Below, piece after piece: positions 26,942 to 34,492 of a stretch of DNA of 57,642 bases. Within the stretch, counting starts at the first letter, position 1. Every line of letters starts with the position of its first letter. Position numbers and translations under genes: made by a program. Source of the DNA: Verrucomicrobiia bacterium (GTDB lineage: Bacteria; Verrucomicrobiota; Verrucomicrobiia; Verrucomicrobiales; DEV007); NCBI GenBank assembly GCA_020439945.1, contig JAGRPB010000010.1, forward strand, positions 1-57,642, in the 5' to 3' direction. The notes under the pieces are model-generated. The model searched no databases. It was not told the DNA's origin and worked only from the letters and a program-made list of their open reading frames with translations.

Positions 26942-29341
26942 ATGAATGTTTCCCTCAACTGGCTCCGCGACCACGTCGATTTCGACTCCTATTCGATTCA
27001 GGAACTCGATGATCTCCTGACTTTTGCCGGGATCGAGGTGGAGGGCGTGCAGACGCGCGGCGTCGATCTCGACCATCTTGTCGTGGGAGAAATCCTGTCG
27101 TCGGAAAAACATCCCGACGCCGACAAGCTCTCCGTCTGCCAGGTCGACGACGGTTCCGGTCCGGCTAATCCACGCCAGATTGTCTGCGGCGCCAAGAATT
27201 ACCAGGTCGGCGACAAGGTTCCCCTCGCCCTTCCCGGTTGCCAGTTGACCCCCGATTTCCAGATCAAGGTCGGCAAACTGCGCGGCGTCGATTCCCACGG
27301 CATGCTCTGCTCCGGCAGCGAGCTTGGGCTGGAGGAAAAAAGCGACGGCCTGCTCATCCTCGATTCCGGCGCCAAGCCCGGCACTCCGATCCGCGATCTC
27401 TTCGAAAGGGACACGATTTTCGAACTCGAAATCACCCCGAATCGTCCCGACTGCCTCTCCCATCTCGGCGTCGCCCGCGAACTGGCCGCTCTCGCCAAGC
27501 AACCGCTCAAAGGGAAAGCCCACCACGCCGAAAGCGACACACCGACGAAGACCGCAACGAACGATGAAATCCAAATTTCCGCGCCGGAGAGCTGTCCGTT
27601 CTACACCGGTCGTTGGATCCGTGGCGTGAAGGTCGGCGAATCGCCCGCCTGGCTGAAACAGCGCCTCGAAAGCATCGGCCTGCGTCCCATCAACAACATC
27701 GTCGACATCACCAACTACGTGCTCATGGAAATGGGCCAGCCGCTTCACGCCTTCGATCTCGCGAAGCTGGACGGCGGCATTGAGGTGCGAAAGGCGGAAG
27801 CGGGTGAGGAATTTCTCGCGCTCGATGGCGAGACCTACGCGCTGGAAGTGGACGACCTCGTCATCGCTGACGCGAAGAAATCGGTCGCCATCGGAGGCGT
27901 GATGGGCGGCGAGGACAGCGGCGTCACCGAAACGACCACCGATGTGCTTCTCGAAGCCGCCTACTTCACGCCGACTGCGATTCGGCGCACCGCGCGACGA
28001 CTCAACCTGCATTCGGACTCGAGCTATCGATTCGAGCGTGGCGTCGATCCCGCTCAAGTGATCGGCGCCTCGGACCTGGCGACGAAACTCATTCTCGAAC
28101 TCGCGGGCGGGACCGCCGATCCCGAGATCGTTATCTGCGGGGAAACGCCGGCCCCACCCGCTTCGGTGGTCTTGGAAAACGACGCCTGCCGACGGCTCAT
28201 CGGTCACGATATTTCCGATGAAAAGATCGCCGGAATTCTCACCGGGCTGGGACTGGAAGCCGATGGCGAAACCTGGAAGATCCCGAGTTTCCGCTACGAT
28301 CTCGAGCGTCCCGTCGACCTGATGGAGGAAGTCGCGCGCGTCTACGGACTCGACAACGTTCCCGGCTCGACCGTGGCCCGTTTCTCGCCGTCTTCAAAGG
28401 CAGATGCCGCCTACGATTTCGCCCGCAATCTCCAGACCAAGCTGGCGGCGATCGGTTTTCACGAAACGCGGAATCTGAAACTGATTTCCTGTGATCAACT
28501 GGCCGACGATCGCGCCACGACGCATCGCGGCATGTCGCCGATCCGGCTGAAGAATCCGCTCAACGACGAGCAGGACTATCTGCGCCCCGGGCTCGTCCCC
28601 GGCCTGCTTGCCACGGCGGCGCGCAACGTTCGCTTCGACCAGTTCGACCTCCGTCTGTTCGAAAACGGTCGCGTTTTCACCGCCACGCCGAAAGGCGACG
28701 AGATCGAGCACGAACACCTCGCCCTGCTCATGACCGGCGGACGCGTCGATCGCAGTTGGACTGACAACAAGCCGGCAACGATCGATCTTTTCGATCTCCG
28801 TGGCGTGTTGGAAAACCTCATTCCCGGTGTCTCATTGGTGCCGGTCGATGGCGAAGACGAACGTCTCCTTGGCGCGGTCAGCATTGAAGCCGGTGCCGGG
28901 AAAAAACCAATCAAGCTCGGGCTAGCCGGCATTGTACCTCCGGCCCGCGCCCGCGAACTCGACATCGCGACACCCATCGTGGTGGCCGAGATTAATCTCA
29001 AGAAACTCGCCTCGGTCATGAGCGAGGGCGTTCGTTTCGAGGAACTGCCGCGCTTTCCCGCCATCACCCGCGACATCGCCATGCTGGTGCCCGCCGATCT
29101 GCCGAACGGCGAGGTGGAGAAATTCTTCGCCGCGCTCGACGAACCGCTGCTGGTCGATTTCGCGCTCTTCGATGTTTTCACCGATCCCAGTGGTGAGAAG
29201 CTGGAGGCCGACAAGAAGTCGCTCGCCTATTCGCTCACCTACCGGGCACCCGACCGCACGTTGGCAAGCGCCGAAATCGATGCGGCCCATGGAAAACTTC
29301 TGGGTTCCCTTCGCGAAAAACTTCCGATAGAGTTGCGTTGA
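26942..29341 (+). CDS. pheT: Phenylalanyl-tRNA synthetase beta subunit
   Basis: 799 residues, standard. Domains in order: N-terminal B1 (MNVSLNWLRDHVDF), tRNA-binding EMAP-like domain (HLVVGEILSSEKHPDADKLSVCQVD), B3/B4 editing region (LEITPNRPDCLSHLGVARELAAL, PINNIVDITNYVLMEMGQPLHAFD), B5 (RFERGVDP), and the C-terminal anticodon-binding domain (RFPAITRDIAMLVP, SLAYSLTYRAPDRTLASAEID). It forms the tetramer with PheS. The frame opens at 26849, but homology and the position of MNVSLNWL support the ATG at 26942. Confidence 0.96.
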   Translation: MNVSLNWLRDHVDFDSYSIQELDDLLTFAGIEVEGVQTRGVDLDHLVVGEILSSEKHPDADKLSVCQVDDGSGPANPRQIVCGAKNYQVGDKVPLALPGCQLTPDFQIKVGKLRGVDSHGMLCSGSELGLEEKSDGLLILDSGAKPGTPIRDLFERDTIFELEITPNRPDCLSHLGVARELAALAKQPLKGKAHHAESDTPTKTATNDEIQISAPESCPFYTGRWIRGVKVGESPAWLKQRLESIGLRPINNIVDITNYVLMEMGQPLHAFDLAKLDGGIEVRKAEAGEEFLALDGETYALEVDDLVIADAKKSVAIGGVMGGEDSGVTETTTDVLLEAAYFTPTAIRRTARRLNLHSDSSYRFERGVDPAQVIGASDLATKLILELAGGTADPEIVICGETPAPPASVVLENDACRRLIGHDISDEKIAGILTGLGLEADGETWKIPSFRYDLERPVDLMEEVARVYGLDNVPGSTVARFSPSSKADAAYDFARNLQTKLAAIGFHETRNLKLISCDQLADDRATTHRGMSPIRLKNPLNDEQDYLRPGLVPGLLATAARNVRFDQFDLRLFENGRVFTATPKGDEIEHEHLALLMTGGRVDRSWTDNKPATIDLFDLRGVLENLIPGVSLVPVDGEDERLLGAVSIEAGAGKKPIKLGLAGIVPPARARELDIATPIVVAEINLKKLASVMSEGVRFEELPRFPAITRDIAMLVPADLPNGEVEKFFAALDEPLLVDFALFDVFTDPSGEKLEADKKSLAYSLTYRAPDRTLASAEIDAAHGKLLGSLREKLPIELR

Positions 29342-29513
29342 AGTCCGAAAGGATTGGCACGGAAAACGCGTCTTACGCTGAAATCCCTGACCTGTCGCGG
29401 ATCGTTGATTCACGACAACGCTCTTTGAAATTTTTCGGAAGAAGCGAAAACCAATTTCGCCTGCTGTGTGCGATCACTTCGGCAAACAAAGGTCCGGACC
29501 GTTACTACGTTAA

Positions 29514-29638
29514 CGGGGGCTTTAGCTGAATGGCGGCTGTCAGGCCTTCACTGGAAGGCAAAAGCTGTCCGGCGGCTCCCGCCCTGTTGAGAGACGGGAA
29601 CGTGGCCTATCCCCGAAGCCGGCACGTGTGGGTAAACT
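29514..29638 (+). ncRNA. Candidate structured small RNA downstream of pheT
   Basis: No convincing protein fits here, yet the sequence holds several hairpins in a row followed by a terminator: CGGGG (29514-29518) pairs with CCCCG (29611-29615), GCCTTC with GAAGGC around 29533-29549, GGCGG with CCGCC near 29572-29584, and ACGTG-GCC with GGC-ACGT near 29600-29627. I could not match it to tmRNA, SRP RNA, RNase P RNA or a known riboswitch. A 6S-type RNA, often encoded near pheT, is possible but unproven. The exact ends are unknown. Confidence 0.4.
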
Positions 29639-29639
29639 A

Positions 29640-29681
29640 AAAAAGGCGTCTCGACCCCCCTGGGCCTCGAGGCGCCTTTTT
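29640..29681 (+). terminator. Bidirectional intrinsic terminator between pheT side and sulfatase
   Basis: AAAAAGGCGTCTCGA (29640-29654) pairs with TCGAGGCGCCTTTTT (29667-29681) with one G-U wobble. It has A and T runs on both sides, so it can end the + strand RNA and, on the minus strand, the sulfatase transcript. Confidence 0.85.
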
Positions 29682-29689
29682 CATTCCCC

Positions 29690-29839
29690 TCCTATTCCTA
29701 TTCCTCGTCTTATTCCTATTCCTCATCGAGCAAAGGACCGCCACCCTCCTGCGAGAAAAACGCCGCTTTGACTTCTCACGATTCACTCATCACTCGCTCT
29801 CCGAGGGGAATAAGAAGAAGACGAAGAATAGGAATAGGA
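29690..29839. repeat. Long imperfect inverted repeat of TTCCTATTCC units
   Basis: Bases 29690-29721 (TCCTATTCCTATTC, then TCGTCTT and TATTC) are the reverse complement of 29808-29839 at 29 of 32 positions. The arms enclose 86 bp without a gene. Within the 508-bp gap 29342-29849 this and the candidate RNA are the only clear structures; an open frame at 29338-29529 looks spurious. Confidence 0.7.
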
Positions 29840-29849
29840 TTTTCAGTGA

Positions 29850-31394
29850 TCACTCGCGCACCACCTCCATGGCGCGGAATTTCCCGCCACGATTCATCCC
29901 GATCGGTTTCGAAGCGTCATAATCCGAATTCGCCGTCGGCATCTGCGCGCCGACCGATTGCCGCCACTCTTCGAGACGAGTGTGCATCGCCTTCGCCCGA
30001 TCCGGATCCGACTCGGCCAGGTTGTGGTCTTCGTGGATGTCCCCCGAAAGATGATACAACTCCAGCGGCGCCCCCTCATCGAGACGCTCGATGAGTTTCC
30101 AGTCACCCATCCTAACCGCACTGTAGGGAATCCCACCCATCATGTGATAGTGCGGGTAATGCCAGAAAATAGCCTCGCGTCCCAGCGTCGCGCTTTCCGG
30201 ATCGTCGAGTAAAGGCAGCAGGGACTTGCCATCCACGAGACCCGGCAATTCCGAGTCAGTCGCTTCCGCAATGGTAGGGAAAAAATCGACCGTGATCACC
30301 GGTTCGTCGCTGACCGTGCCCGCCTTCGCCTTGCCCGGCCAACGAATGATGGTCGGCACGCGAACACCGCCTTCGTAGATCGATCCTTTCCCCTGCCGCA
30401 GCGGCTCATTCGTGGTCGCCTGCGGACGCAGCCCGCCGTTGTCCGATGAGAAAATGATCAACGTCTCATCGAGTGCCTCCGTCTCTTCCAGTGCGGTCAT
30501 GATACGCCCGATGGCTTCATCGACACTCTCGACCATCGCCGCATACTGGACGTTGTGATGCCGCACGTTCGGATTCGCCGCCAGTTTCTTCTCATACTTC
30601 GCCACCAGATCGGCCCTCCCTTCGAGCGGAGTGTGCACATTGTAGAACGGGAAATAGATGAAGAACGGATCGTCGCCGAATTCCTTCACCATTCTCACCG
30701 CTTCCGTGGCCAGCTGATCGGTCAGGTAAACGCCTTCGCCTCCGCTACCTTCCGGCAGTGTCGCGAAGGTGTGGTTGTCCTTTTGCTTCTCAAGAGTATT
30801 CCCGCGGCCATAGGGCCAATAGTAACTCGCTGGCGCCCCCCGCTCGCAACCCCCGAAATTGTAGTCGAAGCCCTGCTTGTCCGGATAGTATTCCGGGTAG
30901 CTACCGTCATCGTTGACGTCTTTCGTCTTGTCGCGAGGCGTCAGGTGCCATTTTCCGAAATGCGCGGTGCGATAGCCCTTTTCCTTGAGCATTTCCGCGA
31001 TCGTCACCTCATTCAGTTCCAGTTTCTGAGTCCAATCGGGAATGTTGAGCGGTGTGTTTTCGATCGCGTGTCCCGGAATGAAATCGGTCACGTGCAACCG
31101 CGCCGGATACTTCCCCGTCAGCAACGCCGCCCGTGAAGGCGAGCAAACCGTGCACGCCGCGTAGGCGTTGGTGAATTTCACCCCTTCGGCCGCCAGGCGA
31201 TCGATATTGGGCGTCTCGTAGAAATCGCTCCCGAAACACCCTAGGTCTGTCCATCCCATGTCATCGACAAAGAAGATGAGAACGTTTGGCTTTCCGTCCT
31301 CGCCGGCTTTAGCGTCGGCTTGGATCAGAAATCCAATGACTGCCAGAGCGAGGATCGACGCGGCGCGAGGAGCAAGTGAGTGGAAAAAACACAT
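29850..31394 (-). CDS. Secreted sulfatase (arylsulfatase A-type)
   Basis: 514 residues with a signal peptide (residues 1-30). The metal-binding start is PNVLIFFVDDMGWTDLG, and the formylglycine motif is Cys84 in CSPSRAALLTGKYP. Further active-site marks are HFGKWHL and FSSDNGG. It is a type I sulfatase needing FGE or anSME maturation; substrates in this phylum are usually sulfated polysaccharides. The product would act in the periplasm or outside. It follows FG-GAP paralog 3 by 44 bp on the same strand, so the two are probably co-transcribed, hinting at shared polysaccharide or surface work. Confidence 0.93.
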   Translation of the reverse strand: MCFFHSLAPRAASILALAVIGFLIQADAKAGEDGKPNVLIFFVDDMGWTDLGCFGSDFYETPNIDRLAAEGVKFTNAYAACTVCSPSRAALLTGKYPARLHVTDFIPGHAIENTPLNIPDWTQKLELNEVTIAEMLKEKGYRTAHFGKWHLTPRDKTKDVNDDGSYPEYYPDKQGFDYNFGGCERGAPASYYWPYGRGNTLEKQKDNHTFATLPEGSGGEGVYLTDQLATEAVRMVKEFGDDPFFIYFPFYNVHTPLEGRADLVAKYEKKLAANPNVRHHNVQYAAMVESVDEAIGRIMTALEETEALDETLIIFSSDNGGLRPQATTNEPLRQGKGSIYEGGVRVPTIIRWPGKAKAGTVSDEPVITVDFFPTIAEATDSELPGLVDGKSLLPLLDDPESATLGREAIFWHYPHYHMMGGIPYSAVRMGDWKLIERLDEGAPLELYHLSGDIHEDHNLAESDPDRAKAMHTRLEEWRQSVGAQMPTANSDYDASKPIGMNRGGKFRAMEVVRE

Positions 31395-31438
31395 GCTCCT
31401 TCGCTACCGCATTTCACCATCAGACGCCAGTCTCGGGA

Positions 31439-34228
31439 TCACGGCATGCCGGTCATCACCTCGGTAGTTCGGTCATCGAATTTGATCGTCACCGTGAGAT
31501 CGCCGGTTTCGTTGATCACCTGGCCGAGTCCTTTGCCACCAGCACCGAGCCGATCGTTCATCGTCGTGGGGAGAGTCAGGCTGAGAATGCGAGCGGCATC
31601 ACCGGGTCGAGCCTGGTAGTAGGTGCCTTTGCGCAGCCGCAAGGACGGTAACCGCCGTGCCTTCTGATCGGTGGCGTTGCCAAAATTGGTGCCGCCAGTA
31701 AAGAGGGCGAGGTTGGTTTTCGGCGAAGAAACCAATGAAGCGAGGACCACGTAGCGACCGTCAACCGGATCAACATCGACCCGCGTGATGCTGCGAATTC
31801 GCGGACAATCGCAGGCGCAGGTGTAGTCCCCTTCCCGCATGAGACGAAAGATCTCGCCGTTTTCCTGAAAGAGATAAAGCGCCACATCATTCGCCGCAGA
31901 GACTCCTCGTCCCCCGATCGAGGCCAGGAAGATGACCTGGTCGTTCGGCCCGGGCCAGTAGCGGAGAATGCGCTTGAAGGTCACGCCGGGTTCGCTGGGA
32001 TCCGGTTCATCTCCCTTGCGCGCCACTGCGCCAGAAAATTCCTGGAACAGGGCTTCGTTGTTTCGAGCGGTGGTTCCGGTACCCTTCAGGGTCGTTCGGT
32101 AGATGAGGGTATCGGACGAACTCATCGTCTCACCCAACAGTGCCCCGTAGACGGTTCCGAATGTCGGCACGAGCGCGGGATGATTCTGGAAAAACGAGGT
32201 CAGCCAATTCCCCGATGAGTTGGACATCACCGCCATCACTGGACGAATGCCCGGCGCCGTCTGGTAGGCAGCCGTTGATACCGACGAAGCGCTGTAAACC
32301 GAGACTCGTCCGAGATTCTGGCCAAAAAAAGCGCCACCGCTGAACGGAATCGGGTCACCTTCCCGAGGCACGGCATCGGTCAACGCTCCGGCGAGATTGG
32401 CGAGGAGAGCGCCACTGTCATTCGCCCGGGTCACCGGTGTCGAACCGGTCCCCATTTTCAACGTGTAGGCAATCCCAACCTGCGGAGTCGGGCTGACCCT
32501 CGGTTGCACCACTTCCTTGATCTTTTGAATCGCGGAATCGAGCAGGCCCGTCAACGGCGTGCCCGTCCGGATCACCGGCGCCACCCCGAAGCCATCATCG
32601 CCAAAAATCACCCGATTGTTCGCCGACGTGACTCCGGCACCCCGCGAAAGAACGCCCTGAAATATCGAGGCGCTGGCCTGGTTGAAGATCGGATCCATCA
32701 CCTTCGACACCGTTTCTCCACCGGTCAGTTGATCGCGGCTTTTCAGGAGCAGATCGAGCTGTCCCGCCATGGTGGAAAATGCCCCCGTGTCGCGAGAGGA
32801 AACTGGAGCAGCCGGAGGCACATCGCCACCACCACCCAGTTTCGTTCCCACCGGTTTCAGCGTTCCCGTGATCAGGGTTGCTCCGAGGGGCCCGGTCACG
32901 GCCGACTGCGGTCGATTGAACAGTCCGCCCGGCACTTCGGGAGCAAAGTCACCGGTCTTCATCACCGACATCATCGGCAGCTTGCCATTGACCGGATCGA
33001 AGATGGTGGCTGACCCCGAATCGTTTCCGTTGTCATCGTCACCATCCATCCCGATCACCGCGAGATTCCCGCAAAGCGCGACCGCAGAACCCATGCGATC
33101 GTCATCTTCTCCGTTGGGAATGTGCAGTTCCGATACCTGGGTTCCGCCGGGAAGTTCGTAGAGGTAGGCTGAGCCGGTTTTCGTCCCGATCGCCAGATGA
33201 TGATCGGGCGCTCCAGCCAGCGCCAGGTGCTCGGTCAGAGCCACCGAGCGACCGAAATGATCGCCGGTCACCCCATCGTCGGGAATGAGTTTCGTTACTT
33301 CCGATCCGTCGCTCACCTCAAAAAGATAGGCAGCTCCAGGAAAACCAGCCCCGGTGAACGCATCGGGCGCGCCGACCAGAACCCGGCCGCTCTCGATGGC
33401 AACGCTCCAACCGAAAACATGGCCCGATCCGCCGTCACTTGCGGTGAGTTTGCCCAACTCGACTCCGGTCTCGATATCGTAGAGATAGGCCGCGCCCTGA
33501 CCGGTGGCGTTCAGCGGAGCGCCGACGACAGCCACGCGACCACACAGATCCACGGAGAAGCCGAAGCTGTCACCCGTGGCTCCATCGGAGGCCGAGAGCT
33601 CCTGCAATTCGTTGCCAATCGCCAGGCCGATTCCGGCTTTCACGATCTCGAAAACATAGGCAGAACCGAAATCGGCTCCGGCGCTGTCGTCTGAGATCGC
33701 GCCGGCCAGTAGACGATCAGCCGAAAGCGCGACACTGGTTCCGAATCGATCCCCGTCGGCGGCGTCCGACGTCATCACCTTGGCGAAGGGCCTCGAAGTA
33801 CCGGTGGTGTAGAACAGGTAGACTGCGCCTGCTTCTGCCCCGGCCTCGTCATCGCCGGGCGCACCCACCGCGATGACCCGACCGCAGATGGCCACGCTGG
33901 CGCCAAACTCGTCGTCGGCGAGCCCGTCGGGAGCCACCAGTTTGCGCAAGTAGCGGCCTCGGGTATCGAAGAGATGAACGGCTCCGGCATTGTCGGCCAC
34001 ATCATCGTCACCCGGCTGTCCCACCACGATCAGTTGATCGGACATGGCCACGGATTTGCCGAAGGCATTTCCGTCCTGGGCGGTGCGAGCACGTGGATGC
34101 AGCTTGATGAGATCCGGAGAAAAGGCAGAGGCAACCCCTGCCGAAATAAGTAGCGCCGCCAGAAACAGGTAGCGAATCAAGAAGGTGACAGGGGCCCGGT
34201 GGGACCGGGAGACGGATGGGGTATTCAT
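31439..34228 (-). CDS. Secreted double-propeller FG-GAP protein, paralog 3
   Basis: 929 residues. Signal peptide with core FLIRYLFLAALLISAGVASA. Seven FG-GAP blades (for example EFGASVAICGRVIAVGAPGDDE, SFGFSVDLCGRVAVVGAP, RMGSAVALCGNLAVIGMDGDDDNGND; the last has a Ca2+-loop-like run of acids). The C-terminal half has seven RxGD-like units, of which the second and fifth are degenerate, ending with REGDYTCACDCPR and the tail RLRKGTYYQARPGD ... GAGGKGLGQVIN. The Cys-x-Cys-x-Cys spacing is shared with paralog 1. It starts an apparent unit with the sulfatase. No 18-bp CTCCGTA palindrome is seen upstream. Confidence 0.85.
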   Translation of the reverse strand: MNTPSVSRSHRAPVTFLIRYLFLAALLISAGVASAFSPDLIKLHPRARTAQDGNAFGKSVAMSDQLIVVGQPGDDDVADNAGAVHLFDTRGRYLRKLVAPDGLADDEFGASVAICGRVIAVGAPGDDEAGAEAGAVYLFYTTGTSRPFAKVMTSDAADGDRFGTSVALSADRLLAGAISDDSAGADFGSAYVFEIVKAGIGLAIGNELQELSASDGATGDSFGFSVDLCGRVAVVGAPLNATGQGAAYLYDIETGVELGKLTASDGGSGHVFGWSVAIESGRVLVGAPDAFTGAGFPGAAYLFEVSDGSEVTKLIPDDGVTGDHFGRSVALTEHLALAGAPDHHLAIGTKTGSAYLYELPGGTQVSELHIPNGEDDDRMGSAVALCGNLAVIGMDGDDDNGNDSGSATIFDPVNGKLPMMSVMKTGDFAPEVPGGLFNRPQSAVTGPLGATLITGTLKPVGTKLGGGGDVPPAAPVSSRDTGAFSTMAGQLDLLLKSRDQLTGGETVSKVMDPIFNQASASIFQGVLSRGAGVTSANNRVIFGDDGFGVAPVIRTGTPLTGLLDSAIQKIKEVVQPRVSPTPQVGIAYTLKMGTGSTPVTRANDSGALLANLAGALTDAVPREGDPIPFSGGAFFGQNLGRVSVYSASSVSTAAYQTAPGIRPVMAVMSNSSGNWLTSFFQNHPALVPTFGTVYGALLGETMSSSDTLIYRTTLKGTGTTARNNEALFQEFSGAVARKGDEPDPSEPGVTFKRILRYWPGPNDQVIFLASIGGRGVSAANDVALYLFQENGEIFRLMREGDYTCACDCPRIRSITRVDVDPVDGRYVVLASLVSSPKTNLALFTGGTNFGNATDQKARRLPSLRLRKGTYYQARPGDAARILSLTLPTTMNDRLGAGGKGLGQVINETGDLTVTIKFDDRTTEVMTGMP

Positions 34229-34393
34229 TGGGGGATTGAGATCGAGGTTCGTGGCTACCCAAGAGGGGTTTGGGCAGTCTCTGGATCATCGATCCTTCAC
34301 TTCCTCCCCACTTCATGGTTTCCAAATACTTCGACTCCGATCTCTCCCCCATCCGTCTGCGGTTCTTGCTTTTCAGAATGCACCAATTGGCCC

Positions 34394-34434
34394 AAAAAAG
34401 CGACAGGGTCGGCTTCCGGTTCCGACCCTGTCGC
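34394..34434 (-). terminator. Intrinsic terminator of FG-GAP paralog 4
   Basis: GCGACAGGGTCGG (34400-34412) and CCGACCCTGTCGC (34422-34434) are perfect 13-bp arms around a 9-base loop. On the minus strand they are followed by six T (34394-34399). The core ACAGGGT is shared with the dispersed repeat family. Confidence 0.85.
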
Positions 34435-34492
34435 GGGAGGCAAACACCGGACGAACCGGGATTCACCAGTGGTTGGAAGAAAATCTCGCCAG

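Noticed and set aside
29338..29529. 63-codon frame after pheT, considered as a ZapA-like gene
   Set aside because: It starts inside the pheT stop region with TTG, has no ZapA features, no ribosome-binding site, and runs into the structured RNA-like region.
29514..29638. Structured region considered as tmRNA, SRP RNA or a riboswitch
   Set aside because: The conserved tmRNA ends, the SRP GGAAGCAGC-type loop and known riboswitch cores are absent; no gene on either strand starts nearby for a riboswitch to control.
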